A DNA stretch of 64,000 nucleotides. Origin: Paenibacillus cookii. GTDB taxonomy: Bacteria; Bacillota; Bacilli; Paenibacillales; Paenibacillaceae. Below are positions 53,407 through 61,927 of this stretch, piece after piece. The stretch covers positions 62,001 to 126,000 of the forward strand of contig NZ_BORW01000001.1 in assembly GCF_018333375.1 (NCBI RefSeq). The letters are read 5' to 3'. The notes under the pieces are model-generated. The model was given only the letters and a program-made list of their open reading frames with translations, was not told the origin of the DNA and made no database searches. Made by a program: the position numbers and the translations under genes. Every line of letters starts with the position of its first letter. The first letter of the stretch is position 1.

Positions 53407-54531
53407 TTATTTCGTCGTCTCGCGGACAATGCTGATGACCATTTCCGCCGCTTTGACCATGTCCGCCGCGCGGATTCGTTCTTTGGTGGTATGGATGTTC
53501 TCGTAACCAAGCGCCAAGTTGACGGTCGGTACCCCCATGCCGTTAAAAATGTTCGCGTCGCTGCCGCCGCCGGAATGGAACGTGCGGCTCGGAAGACCGA
53601 TATTGGCAATGGCCCGCTGCGCCAGCTTCACGACGTCGTCGTTTTCGTCGAAGTTGAACGCCGGGTAGACGATTTCGCTGATAAATTCGCAGGTCGCGCC
53701 GCATTCCTGAACGGCGCTTTCAAGCGCTTCGCGCATATGTTCGATTTGCCGTTCGACTTTGTCCTGCACGATGCTGCGGGCTTCCGCGTCGATTTCGACG
53801 TAATCGCAAACGACGTTGGTCGCGCCGCCGCCGGCGAATTTTCCGATGTTGGCCGTCGTTTCATGGTCCAATCGTCCGAGCTTCATCCGGGCGATCGCTT
53901 TGGAAGCCACCTGAATCGCGCTGATGCCGTCCTCCGGATTTACGCCCGCATGGGCCGATTTGCCGAAAATTTTCATCTTCATTTTCGCCTGCGTCGGAGC
54001 GGCTACCGCAATGGCGCCGATCTCCCCGTTGGAGTCGATGGCGTAGCCAAGGTCCGCATCCAAATATTTCGGATCCATGCAGCGGGCCCCCAGCAGGCCC
54101 GATTCCTCTCCGGCCGTAATGACCAACTGGATTTGTCCGTGTTCGATGTTCTGCTCTTGAATGACTTTGATGGCTTCGAACAGGACGGCGATCCCCGCTT
54201 TATCGTCGGAACCGAGAATCGTCGTGCCGTCGCTTGTGATCCAACCGTCCGCGCCGAGCTGCGGCTGAATTCCTTTGCCGGGCGCCACCGTATCCATATG
54301 GCATGTAAAGAACAGCTTCGGAGCTTTGACACCCGGCGTGCCTGCCATGGTGACGATCAAATTCCCCGCCCCGTGGCCCGTTCTGCTCTTCGAGTCATCT
54401 TCGGTCACGCTCAGCCCGAGATCCGAAAATTTTCTTTTCAGGACTTCCGCGATCTCTTCCTCATGCCCCGTTTCGCTGTCCACCTGGACGAGCTCCATGA
54501 ATTCTTCCACCAAACGGTCTTGTCTGATCAT
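53407..54531 (-). CDS. yqjE: M20 family peptidase (YqjE/PepT-like)
   Basis: Zinc di-metal peptidase of 374 residues. Metal and catalytic motifs: FTCHMDTVAPG (His-Asp), SDDKAG (bridging Asp), TAGEESGLLGA (Glu-Glu), AIDSNG and the last histidine in ENIHTTKERI. The dimerisation domain lies between (about 185-290). Resembles tripeptidase T and Bacillus YqjE; the natural substrate is not known. GGGAGAGAGG before the ATG. Confidence 0.88.
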   Translation of the reverse strand: MIRQDRLVEEFMELVQVDSETGHEEEIAEVLKRKFSDLGLSVTEDDSKSRTGHGAGNLIVTMAGTPGVKAPKLFFTCHMDTVAPGKGIQPQLGADGWITSDGTTILGSDDKAGIAVLFEAIKVIQEQNIEHGQIQLVITAGEESGLLGARCMDPKYLDADLGYAIDSNGEIGAIAVAAPTQAKMKMKIFGKSAHAGVNPEDGISAIQVASKAIARMKLGRLDHETTANIGKFAGGGATNVVCDYVEIDAEARSIVQDKVERQIEHMREALESAVQECGATCEFISEIVYPAFNFDENDDVVKLAQRAIANIGLPSRTFHSGGGSDANIFNGMGVPTVNLALGYENIHTTKERIRAADMVKAAEMVISIVRETTK

Positions 54532-54639
54532 TGGACTTTCCTCTCTCCCTGCGTTTAAGTTACAATAAACATAGCTGTCCTAACATCAAAATGACATGTT
54601 ATCCAAGCTAATACATCATCTATCGAAAAAGGAGTAGCT

Positions 54640-54741
54640 ATGCAAAACAAGAAATGGTTTCGCGTGTTTGTTTACCTGATGCTGTTCGCCATGTTCGGCT
54701 CCGTCATTTTCGGAGTGGTCGAATCCCTGATCGCCCGCTGA
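54640..54741 (+). CDS. Prli42-like stressosome membrane peptide
   Basis: A 33-residue peptide, MQNKKWFRVFVYLMLFAMF at the start, with a basic N-terminus and one membrane helix. This is the plan of Prli42, a Listeria membrane peptide that anchors the stressosome and relays stress to SigB. AAAAAGGAG lies 6 bases before ATG. Its stop is one base from the end of lipB on the other strand. The size and NKK...R...LML...A pattern support the family, but function here is unproved, since many carriers lack a full stressosome. Confidence 0.7.
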   Translation: MQNKKWFRVFVYLMLFAMFGSVIFGVVESLIAR

Positions 54742-54751
54742 TTCAGCGGGC
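54734..54751. repeat. Palindrome over two convergent stop codons
   Basis: CCCGCTGA/TTCAGCGGG forms an almost perfect hairpin covering the stop codons of the prli42-like gene and lipB. There is no T-run, so it is not a standard terminator. Confidence 0.6.
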
Positions 54752-55441
54752 CGAACCCGGGACGGTGCCGGCGACCGCCTCGTAACGAAAAACCTCCGCA
54801 AAAAAAGGCACGATCTCCTCGGCAACCTGTTCCACGATAAACGTCTTGCCGGTACAACCTTCAAGCGATGTCACGCCGTATTCCTGGATGCCGCAAGGAA
54901 TAATTCCGGAAAAGCCCTGCGTTTCGATGCCCGCTTTAATGTTGAAAGCGAAGCCGTGGCTGGTGACGAATGCCCGGCGCCTGCGGCATTTATTGAATTT
55001 GACCCCGATGGCGCATACCTTCAAGTCCCCGACCCATACGCCCGTATATTCGGGCTTGCGGCCGGCGTCGATGCCATGGTGCTTTAAGTAATTGATGATG
55101 ACTTGTTCCAGGTTGCGCAAGTAAGCGTGCAAATCCAGCCCTTCCCCCTCCAAAACAAGCAAGGGGTATCCGACCAGCTGGCCCGGCCCATGGTATGTAA
55201 TATCGCCGCCGCGGTCGATTTCGAACAAACCGATGCCCTTTTCCTCCAGTTCTTCCTTGCTGAGCAGCAAATGCTCCGGATGTCTTTGGGATCCGATGGT
55301 ATAGGTTGGCGGATGCTGCAAAAGCAGCAGGGTATCCTGCTGCTCTCCAAGGTCAATGCTTTTTACGATCGATTTTTGCAAATCCCATGCTGCATCATAA
55401 CCCATCATCGGCGTATAGGAAACATGAAGTTCTTTGCCCAT
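54743..55441 (-). CDS. lipB: Octanoyl-ACP:protein N-octanoyltransferase
   Basis: Moves octanoate from acyl-carrier protein to lipoyl domains, the first step of protein lipoylation. 232 residues with RGGDITYHGPGQLVGYPL, the catalytic lysine in LKVCAIGVKF and the nucleophile cysteine in IIPCGI; VTSHGFAFNI follows. It is next to the bkd operon whose E2 subunit needs lipoate, which makes biological sense. The ATG at 55441 has only a distant GAGAGG, so the start is less certain. Confidence 0.92.
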   Translation of the reverse strand: MGKELHVSYTPMMGYDAAWDLQKSIVKSIDLGEQQDTLLLLQHPPTYTIGSQRHPEHLLLSKEELEEKGIGLFEIDRGGDITYHGPGQLVGYPLLVLEGEGLDLHAYLRNLEQVIINYLKHHGIDAGRKPEYTGVWVGDLKVCAIGVKFNKCRRRRAFVTSHGFAFNIKAGIETQGFSGIIPCGIQEYGVTSLEGCTGKTFIVEQVAEEIVPFFAEVFRYEAVAGTVPGSAR

Positions 55442-55494
55442 ACCGAAATCACGTCCTCTCCAGATGATGAATGACTGCCTTTTCATGCACTTTC

Positions 55495-56868
55495 TTAATA
55501 CACTTTCGTATCCAGCGTATACGCTTCGATGTTTTCCTTCACCCGCTGCAGGAACCGTCCGCAGATGACGCCGTCGAGAATCCGGTGATCCAGCGACAAG
55601 CAAATGTTGGCCATCGAACGCACCGCGATCATGTCGTTAATGACGACCGGACGTTTCACGATCGATTCGAACGTCAAAATGGCGGCCTGCGGGTAGTTGA
55701 TGATCGGATACGACAGGATGGACCCGAAGGAACCGGTGTTGTTCACCGTAAAGGTGCCTCCCTGCATATCCTCCAGCTTCAGCTTGCCTTGACGGGTTTT
55801 GGTCGCAAGCTCTTCGATTTCCCGGGCCAGGCCCGCAATATTTTTCTGATCCGCCCTTTGGATGACCGGCGTCATGACCGAATCCTCCGTGCCTACGGCC
55901 AGCGAAATGTTGATATCGCGTTTTACGATGATTTTGTTGACGGCCCAAACGGAGTTCATGATCGGGTAATCTTTGATCGCATTGACGACGGCTTTCAGGA
56001 AAAACGCCAGATACGTTAAATTATACCCCTCCCGCCGTTTAAATTCATCCTTCAGTTTGTTCCGGAGCAGCACGAGGTTGGTCACGTCCACTTCAACCAT
56101 CGTCCATGCATGCGGAATTTCGGATACGCTTTGGCGCATGTTGGTCGCAATCGCGTTGCGGAGCGGCGTCACGTCAATCAGCGTTTCGCGTTCGCCTCTT
56201 TCCACCTCGATCGGCGGAATTTTCGGCGATTCAGACATATGCAGGCCGGAATTTCTTTCGGATACCGGCTGAACCGGAATGTATTGCTCCGGCGTGACGG
56301 CCGGATCGGCGTGCGGCAAATCCTTGAACGGCGACGGAGCTTCCGCCCGGGCAGGCGCTGCTTCGGGAGCTTGCGGCTGCCGCGGAGCAGCCCCTCCCTT
56401 TTCCACGTACGCAAGAACGTCCTTGCGCGTGATTCGGCCGCCCATTCCCGTTCCCTGGATTTGGTTCAGATCGACGCCATGCTGCGCGGCGAGCGTCTGC
56501 ACGGCCGGCGAATAGCGGTTTCTCATGGACTGATCGCCTGCGGCAGCGGCGGAAGTAACGTTCGAAACCGCCGAAGCCGTTTGCGGCGTTGGTTCGGCGG
56601 AAGCCGGAGCCCCGCCGGCGACGGCCATGCGGCAGATGATTTCGCCGACGCTCACGTTTTGGCCTTCCTCCGCGATCAACTCCACCATCACGCCATCGAT
56701 GGTCGATGGAATTTCCGCATTGACTTTATCGGTCATGACCTCGCAGATCGGCTCGTACTGTTCGACTTTTTCTCCCGGCTGCTTGAGCCATTTGGCAATC
56801 GTCGCCGAAACCAGCGATTCGGCCAGCTGCGGCATCACCACATCGGTTAACTTTTGATTTTCAGACAT
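55495..56868 (-). CDS. bkdB: Branched-chain alpha-keto acid dehydrogenase E2
   Basis: Dihydrolipoyl acyltransferase core of the complex. 457 residues: N-terminal lipoyl domain (lysine in EVMTDKVNAEIPS, about 48), alanine/proline-rich linker, peripheral subunit-binding domain (about 120-160, NRYSPAVQTLAAQHGVDLNQI), second linker, and the catalytic domain with DHRILDG near the C-terminus. Produces branched-chain acyl-CoA for fatty acid primers. Last gene of the bkdAA-AB-B run. Confidence 0.93.
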   Translation of the reverse strand: MSENQKLTDVVMPQLAESLVSATIAKWLKQPGEKVEQYEPICEVMTDKVNAEIPSTIDGVMVELIAEEGQNVSVGEIICRMAVAGGAPASAEPTPQTASAVSNVTSAAAAGDQSMRNRYSPAVQTLAAQHGVDLNQIQGTGMGGRITRKDVLAYVEKGGAAPRQPQAPEAAPARAEAPSPFKDLPHADPAVTPEQYIPVQPVSERNSGLHMSESPKIPPIEVERGERETLIDVTPLRNAIATNMRQSVSEIPHAWTMVEVDVTNLVLLRNKLKDEFKRREGYNLTYLAFFLKAVVNAIKDYPIMNSVWAVNKIIVKRDINISLAVGTEDSVMTPVIQRADQKNIAGLAREIEELATKTRQGKLKLEDMQGGTFTVNNTGSFGSILSYPIINYPQAAILTFESIVKRPVVINDMIAVRSMANICLSLDHRILDGVICGRFLQRVKENIEAYTLDTKVY

Positions 56869-56889
56869 ATTTTCACCCCTAAGCTTCCC

Positions 56890-57876
56890 CTAGTAGATTG
56901 CCAATTGTCGCATGGCTTCCTTCACTTTGTCTTTGCTCAGCATATAAAACTTCTCCATCGGCGGGCTGATCGGCATGGCCGGCACGTCCGGGCTGCAGCA
57001 GCGCATGATCGGCGCATCCAGGTCGAAAAGGCATTCCTCGGAAATGATGGCCGCCACCTCGGCGCCGACGCCGCCGGTTTTGTTATCCTCGTGGACGATC
57101 AGCACCTTGCCCGTCTTGCGGGCTGCTTCGATGATGCTGTCGCGGTCCAGCGGCTGCAGCGTGCGCAGATCCAGGATATGGGCGGTAATGCCTTCTTCTT
57201 TTTCGAGTTCTTCGGCAGCCTGCATGCAAAAATGCAGCGGCATGCTATAACCGATGACGGTAATGTCTGCCCCTTCGCGGAGCACATTCGCTTTGCCGAT
57301 CGGCACGGTATAGTCATCCAAAGGCACGTCGCCTTTGATCATTTTGTAGCATTTTTTGTTTTCGAAAAACAACACCGGATCGGGATCCTGGATCGCGGCT
57401 TTCAGCAGCCCTTTTGCGTCATAAGCCGTAAACGGAGCGACGATCTTAAGGCCCGGCGTCCCGAAGAAAATGGATTCCGGGCATTGGGAGTGGTACAACC
57501 CCCCGAAGATTCCGCCGCCGATGGGCGCCCGGACGACGACCGGACAGCTCCAGTCGTTGTTGGAGCGGTAGCGGATTTTGGCCGCTTCGTTAATGATTTG
57601 GTTGGTAGCCGGCAGCATGAAATCGGAGTACTGCATTTCCGCGATCGGCTTCATGCCGACCATCGCTGCCCCGATCGCTACGCCTGCAATGGCGGATTCG
57701 GCCAGCGGCGTATCAAGCACCCGGTCTTCGCCGAACTGCTCGATCAAACCTTTGGTGGTCGTAAACACGCCGCCTTTCACGCCCACATCCTCGCCGAGAA
57801 CGAATACGGATTCGTCCTTCTCCATCTCTTCTTTCATCGCGAGACGAATCGCGTCGATATATTCCATTACTGCCAT
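56890..57876 (-). CDS. bkdAB: Branched-chain alpha-keto acid dehydrogenase E1 beta
   Basis: 328-residue transketolase-type subunit that pairs with the alpha chain to bind thiamine diphosphate. VFVLGEDVGVKGGVF, FGEDRVLDTPLAESAIAG and PGLKIVAPFTAYDAKGLLKAAI are the family blocks. ATG overlaps the bkdAA stop by 10 bases; GAGGGGG upstream. Confidence 0.94.
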   Translation of the reverse strand: MAVMEYIDAIRLAMKEEMEKDESVFVLGEDVGVKGGVFTTTKGLIEQFGEDRVLDTPLAESAIAGVAIGAAMVGMKPIAEMQYSDFMLPATNQIINEAAKIRYRSNNDWSCPVVVRAPIGGGIFGGLYHSQCPESIFFGTPGLKIVAPFTAYDAKGLLKAAIQDPDPVLFFENKKCYKMIKGDVPLDDYTVPIGKANVLREGADITVIGYSMPLHFCMQAAEELEKEEGITAHILDLRTLQPLDRDSIIEAARKTGKVLIVHEDNKTGGVGAEVAAIISEECLFDLDAPIMRCCSPDVPAMPISPPMEKFYMLSKDKVKEAMRQLAIY

Positions 57877-58907
57877 GCCTTTTCCCCCTCTTCACGATCG
57901 TCCGCATAGACATGCAGCAGCGTTTCTTCCGGCTTCGGATAAGGCGCGTTGTCCGCAAATTCGGTCGCGTCCTTGATCTCGAGCGAAATTTGCTCCTGCA
58001 AATCGGCGTCTTTGGATTCGTCCCAAATGCCGCAGCCGATCAAATAGGCTTTGAAACGGGCAATGCCGTCCTTTTTCCAATTCTCCTCGACTTCCTCTTT
58101 CGTCCGGTAAGCCAAATCGTTGTCGGAGGTGGAGTGCGGGGACAGGCGGTACATCATCGCTTCGATCAGCGTCGGCCCTTCGCCGCGGACCGCCCGCTCG
58201 CGGGCTTCCTTGACGGCCTTATAAACCGCAAGCGCGTCGTTGCCGTCGACCCGGAATCCCGGAAATCCGTACCCAAGCGCGCGGTCGCTCACTTTGCCGC
58301 CGATTTGCTTGTGCGCCGGAATCGAAATCGCATATTGGTTGTTTTCGCACATTACGATGACGGGAAGTTTGTGAACCCCCGCGAAGTTCAGGCCTTCGTG
58401 AAAATCGCCCTGGTTGCTGGAGCCTTCGCCGAAAGTAACGAACGAAACGATATCCTGCTTTCTCATTTTTGCGGAAAGCGCGATGCCGACCGCATGGGGA
58501 ACCTGTGTCGTAACCGGGCTGGACCCGGTCACGATGCGCAGCCTTTTGCTGCCGAAATGCCCCGGCATCTGGCGTCCGCCGCTGTTCGGGTCTCCCGCTT
58601 TCGCAAAGGAGGACAGCATCAATTCGCGCGCCGTCATGCCTACGGCCATGACGAACCCGTAATCGCGGTAATACGGCAGGAAATAGTCCCGCTCGCGATC
58701 CAACGCAAAGGCGGCCGCTACTTGTGCCGTTTCCTGCCCGATCCCCGAAACGTGGAAATTGATTTTGCCTGCGCGCTGCAGCAGCAAATTGCGCTCATCG
58801 AATTTGCGTGCGAGCAGCATATATCTGTACATGTCAATCACTTGTCCGTTGCTGAGTCCAAGCTGCTCATGTTCATGCCCTGTTCCAACAGTACCTTGTT
58901 CGCTCAT
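57867..58907 (-). CDS. bkdAA: Branched-chain alpha-keto acid dehydrogenase E1 alpha
   Basis: 346 residues; decarboxylates 2-oxoacids from Val, Leu and Ile with thiamine diphosphate. The cofactor motif GEGSSNQGDFHEGLNFAGVHKLPV is as in Bacillus BkdAA, and YRLSPHSTSDNDLAYR carries the phosphorylation-loop region. AAGGAGG precedes the ATG. A promoter and a FapR-like site lie in the leader (58958-58997), so it can be read separately from lpdV. Confidence 0.94.
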   Translation of the reverse strand: MSEQGTVGTGHEHEQLGLSNGQVIDMYRYMLLARKFDERNLLLQRAGKINFHVSGIGQETAQVAAAFALDRERDYFLPYYRDYGFVMAVGMTARELMLSSFAKAGDPNSGGRQMPGHFGSKRLRIVTGSSPVTTQVPHAVGIALSAKMRKQDIVSFVTFGEGSSNQGDFHEGLNFAGVHKLPVIVMCENNQYAISIPAHKQIGGKVSDRALGYGFPGFRVDGNDALAVYKAVKEARERAVRGEGPTLIEAMMYRLSPHSTSDNDLAYRTKEEVEENWKKDGIARFKAYLIGCGIWDESKDADLQEQISLEIKDATEFADNAPYPKPEETLLHVYADDREEGEKAWQ

Positions 58908-58957
58908 GGTAGGTACCTCCTTATTAATAAAGCCTTAGGCCAAATTCTTAACCTGAT

Positions 58958-58977
58958 ATTAAAACCTGGTACTAAGA
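58958..58977 (-). promoter_or_regulatory. FapR-like operator in bkdAA leader
   Basis: CTTAGTACCAGGTTTTAAT on the minus strand: one half, TTAGTACC, is perfect for the FapR inverted repeat and the other (TTTTAA) has two changes from TACTAA. It lies about 15 bases after the TATAAT element, within the transcribed leader. FapR represses lipid genes and is released by malonyl-CoA. The match is by eye only. Confidence 0.5.
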
Positions 58978-58991
58978 CTTGGGTTAACTTT

Positions 58992-58997
58992 ATTATA
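58992..58997 (-). promoter_or_regulatory. Probable -10 element for bkdAA
   Basis: TATAAT on the minus strand inside GGATTATAATAAAG, about 85 bases before bkdAA. The -35 region (T-rich, no TTGACA) is weak. Confidence 0.45.
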
Positions 58998-59072
58998 ATC
59001 CTTTCCGCACCAAAAAGAAAAGAAGGTTTTTAATTTTTTGCTCGGGCTGAAACGATGTCCAGCAACGGGGCG

Positions 59073-60494
59073 TTACATGCCGATGGATAATCCGTCCACG
59101 GCCAGCATGCCTTCGCCGATGATTTCGGAAAGCGTCGGATGCGGATGCACCAGCTGGCCAACCTCCCATGGCGTCGCATCCAGCAGCTGGGCCAAAGCGG
59201 CTTCGCTGATCAAATCCGTCACATGGGCTCCGATCATCTGTACGCCGAGAATATCGTTGCTATTAGCATCAGCCACAACCTTAATAAACCCGTCTTTGCT
59301 GCCGTGAACCAACGCCTTTCCGATCGCCTGGAACGGGAATTTGCCGACTTTGACCTCATGGCCTTTCTCGCGGGCTTCCTTCTCCGTAATGCCGATGCTG
59401 GCAACCTCCGGCCGCGTGTATACGCAGCGCGGAATCAAATGAGGCTGGACGGGGTGAACCGGTTCTCCCGCCAAATGATTGACCGCCGCAATGCCTTCAT
59501 GGCTTGCGGCATGGGCCAGCTGCAGGCCTCCGATCACGTCCCCGATGGCGTAAATATGCGATTCCCCGGTTTGCAAAAATTTGTTCACTTCAATAAAACC
59601 GCGTTCCACGCGCACATCCGTGTTCTCCAGCCCGATATTCTCCACGTTGGCTTGACGGCCGACCGACACCAGTATGCACGAAGCGGTTAACGTCTCGTTT
59701 TGCTCTCCTTTGCGCATGCCGATGGTGACCTGTCCATCCTTGGCCTGGTATGTATCCGGTTGTACCGTGCTTCCCGTATGAACGGCAACCCCGCGTTTGG
59801 TCAGCAGCTTCTGCAGCTCCCGGGCGATGTCTTGATCCTCGGCCGGCAAAAGCTGGTCGGCCGCTTCGACGACGGTCACCCGGACTCCGAAATCGCTAAG
59901 CATGGAAGCCCATTCGACGCCGATGACGCCGCCGCCGACGATGATGATGGATTCCGGCAGCTCTTCCAGAAGAAGCGCGTCGTCGCTCGTCAGCACGTAG
60001 CGGCCATCCGGCTCAAGGCCCGGGAGCGTGCGCGGACGGGATCCGGTTGCGATAATCAAGTTCGCCGGAACCACCGTCTCCATTTCGCCGTCCGCCAGTT
60101 CAACGGCTACCGCGCCGCTTTTTGGCGAAAAAATCGACGGGCCGGTGACGCGCCCTTTGCCATGGATCACCTGAATTTTGTTTTTGCGCATCAAGTACTG
60201 CACCCCTTGGTGAAGCTGGTCGACGATCGCCGTTTTCCGGTTCTGCACCTTGGAGAACACCAGCGTCGCGCCCGCGGTCTCGATGCCGTAACTTTCGCTG
60301 TCGCGGATTTCGGCATACACCTCGGCGCTGCGCAGCAATGATTTGCTAGGGATGCAGCCCCGGTGCAGACAGGTCCCTCCGAGCTTGTCCGCCTCAATGA
60401 TCACAACCTGTTTGCCGAGCTGCGCCGCCCGGATCGCCGCCACGTATCCGCCGGTTCCTCCGCCGAGCACCGCCACATCGCATGTTATTGTCAT
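59073..60494 (-). CDS. lpdV: Dihydrolipoyl dehydrogenase (branched-chain complex E3)
   Basis: FAD enzyme re-oxidising dihydrolipoyl groups with NAD+. 473 residues: FAD motif GGGTGGYVAA, redox disulfide GGTCLHRGCIPSK, NAD motif IIVGGGVIGVEWAS, and the C-terminal HPHPTLSE with the catalytic base His-Glu pair. The ATG at 60494 sits 6 bases after GGGGG. First gene of the bkd group; bcd, buk, ptb and bkdR, which accompany it in Bacillus, are not in this window. Confidence 0.94.
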   Translation of the reverse strand: MTITCDVAVLGGGTGGYVAAIRAAQLGKQVVIIEADKLGGTCLHRGCIPSKSLLRSAEVYAEIRDSESYGIETAGATLVFSKVQNRKTAIVDQLHQGVQYLMRKNKIQVIHGKGRVTGPSIFSPKSGAVAVELADGEMETVVPANLIIATGSRPRTLPGLEPDGRYVLTSDDALLLEELPESIIIVGGGVIGVEWASMLSDFGVRVTVVEAADQLLPAEDQDIARELQKLLTKRGVAVHTGSTVQPDTYQAKDGQVTIGMRKGEQNETLTASCILVSVGRQANVENIGLENTDVRVERGFIEVNKFLQTGESHIYAIGDVIGGLQLAHAASHEGIAAVNHLAGEPVHPVQPHLIPRCVYTRPEVASIGITEKEAREKGHEVKVGKFPFQAIGKALVHGSKDGFIKVVADANSNDILGVQMIGAHVTDLISEAALAQLLDATPWEVGQLVHPHPTLSEIIGEGMLAVDGLSIGM

Positions 60495-60707
60495 GTCCAT
60501 CCCCCACATTTATCCATAAATTTTTATCCATGCTGATCGTTTGTCGTGAACGGTCTCCCTCACCCGGGAACACCGTGATGTTTTATCTTTTCTATTTTAC
60601 TCTCTTTTTCCTCCTTTACAAACAAACCCCCGGCGAAATGGACAGAAGTTCTTGAAAACGGTATGATAGGATTAAGCAAAATCGAATGACAGAAAGGGAT
60701 ATTCCGT

Positions 60708-61010
60708 ATGAAATTAGTCATTTCCCGCTTTATTGCCATTCTAATCCTCGTCATCCCCGGATTGATGGCGGTGACAGGTTTTTTATTTATGAAAGACGCC
60801 GTATTTGCGTTTTATTCGGTCCATGGGGATGCAAGCGTCGCCCATCCTTCCTTTGAATGGGGGCATTTTTTGCTTGGCCTTCTCTTGTTCCTTGCCGGCA
60901 TGACGTTTCTTGGCGGATGGATTTTGTACCGGGACCGCAAGCGGAATTACGTCGGACCCAGGTTTAAGGAGAAACGCAAACCCAAGCCGCCCGCCCAGCC
61001 AACCTCATAA
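60708..61010 (+). CDS. DUF2627 membrane protein (YqzF-like)
   Basis: 100 residues with two membrane helices (about 7-26 and 48-70) and a basic proline/lysine-rich tail. Matches the YqzF/DUF2627 proteins found near the bkd genes in Bacillus. AGAAAGGGA precedes the ATG. Role unknown. Confidence 0.82.
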   Translation: MKLVISRFIAILILVIPGLMAVTGFLFMKDAVFAFYSVHGDASVAHPSFEWGHFLLGLLLFLAGMTFLGGWILYRDRKRNYVGPRFKEKRKPKPPAQPTS

Positions 61011-61022
61011 TAAGACGATGAC

Positions 61023-61057
61023 AAAACCCCGCCAAGCTGCGATTCAAGGCGGGGTTT
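61023..61057. terminator. Bidirectional terminator
   Basis: AAAACCCCGCC / GGCGGGGTTT stem with a 14-base loop, between convergent genes. Confidence 0.85.
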
Positions 61058-61058
61058 G

Positions 61059-61382
61059 CTATATTTTACGGGCGGGATAAGCCGTTTCATTCGATCCGTT
61101 ATCCGATTCGCTGGCGATGAGCTCCAGTGCCTCGTCTTCCCGCTCTTCCCTCTCTTTATTGCCAAGCACCGGATAGTCCGTCAACGTCGTGCTCGTCAAA
61201 ATGACCTTCAGCTCATTGTTGCGGTTATAAATCAAGGATTCCACCACAAAAAAACCCGAAAGGAGCCCTCCGATCACAGCGATCTGCTGCGGGCTCAATT
61301 TCGGCCGCGCCGAGGTTCGCAGGAGCCGTTTTTTCGGCAATGCCTGGGCCTTGCGCGACGTTTTTTTCTTGGAACGGCTCAT
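61059..61382 (-). CDS. Hypothetical protein, basic N-terminus and one hydrophobic segment
   Basis: 107 residues: a strongly basic first 28 residues (MSRSKKKTSRKAQALPKKR), a hydrophobic stretch (IAVIGGLLSGFFVVESLIY, about 34-52) that may span the membrane, and an acidic C-terminus. No family recognised. GGGGTGATGAG before the ATG. In a small minus-strand pair with the coiled-coil gene. Confidence 0.65.
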   Translation of the reverse strand: MSRSKKKTSRKAQALPKKRLLRTSARPKLSPQQIAVIGGLLSGFFVVESLIYNRNNELKVILTSTTLTDYPVLGNKEREEREDEALELIASESDNGSNETAYPARKI

Positions 61383-61523
61383 CTCATCACCCCGCCGACA
61401 GTTCTCGTTCTACCTTGTAACAGCATATAGCGGCAATGGGGATTGTGTGTATCGGTTCCGCCAAATTACCTCTCGGGAATTCTCGGCAGCCATGTTTCAA
61501 AGCGAAGCCGGGGTTACGCATAG

Positions 61524-61736
61524 TCATTCATATAAGGCGTCCCGCAGTTTGCTCGACATTCGCGATTCCTTGCTGGAGCTCTTTAATATCCTGTTCCGTA
61601 GCGCGTGATTTTGCCGGTGAAGCTCGTTCATCTCCTGCAGCATTTCTTCTATCAACTGTTTGGTTTCCGGAATCCGTTCAAGCTCCGGCGATAACGCAGA
61701 TATTCTCTCCCGGAATTCCACCAATTTCTCTTTCAT
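61524..61736 (-). CDS. Small coiled-coil protein
   Basis: 70 residues, nearly all predicted helix with heptad-like leucines and charged residues (LVEFRERISALSPELERIPE... LIEEMLQEMNELHRQNHALRNRI). No membrane segment or known domain. GGAGG 9 bases before the ATG. Probably a scaffold or partner protein; function not known. Confidence 0.6.
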   Translation of the reverse strand: MKEKLVEFRERISALSPELERIPETKQLIEEMLQEMNELHRQNHALRNRILKSSSKESRMSSKLRDALYE

Positions 61737-61927
61737 CGCGACATTCCTCCGTGTGCATATGTACTCATCTCTTTAACCTTACCACTTTCCGCCGGGCCAA
61801 CGCCAGCGTCCCAAATGTCTATAGCCACCCCCAACAGATTATGGTACTCTATAAAAGCCGCTATTTTTCGTGACTTTTCATCCAGCGATGAAAATACCTG
61901 GTTTTTAAGCGGGAAAGGAGCATAAAG

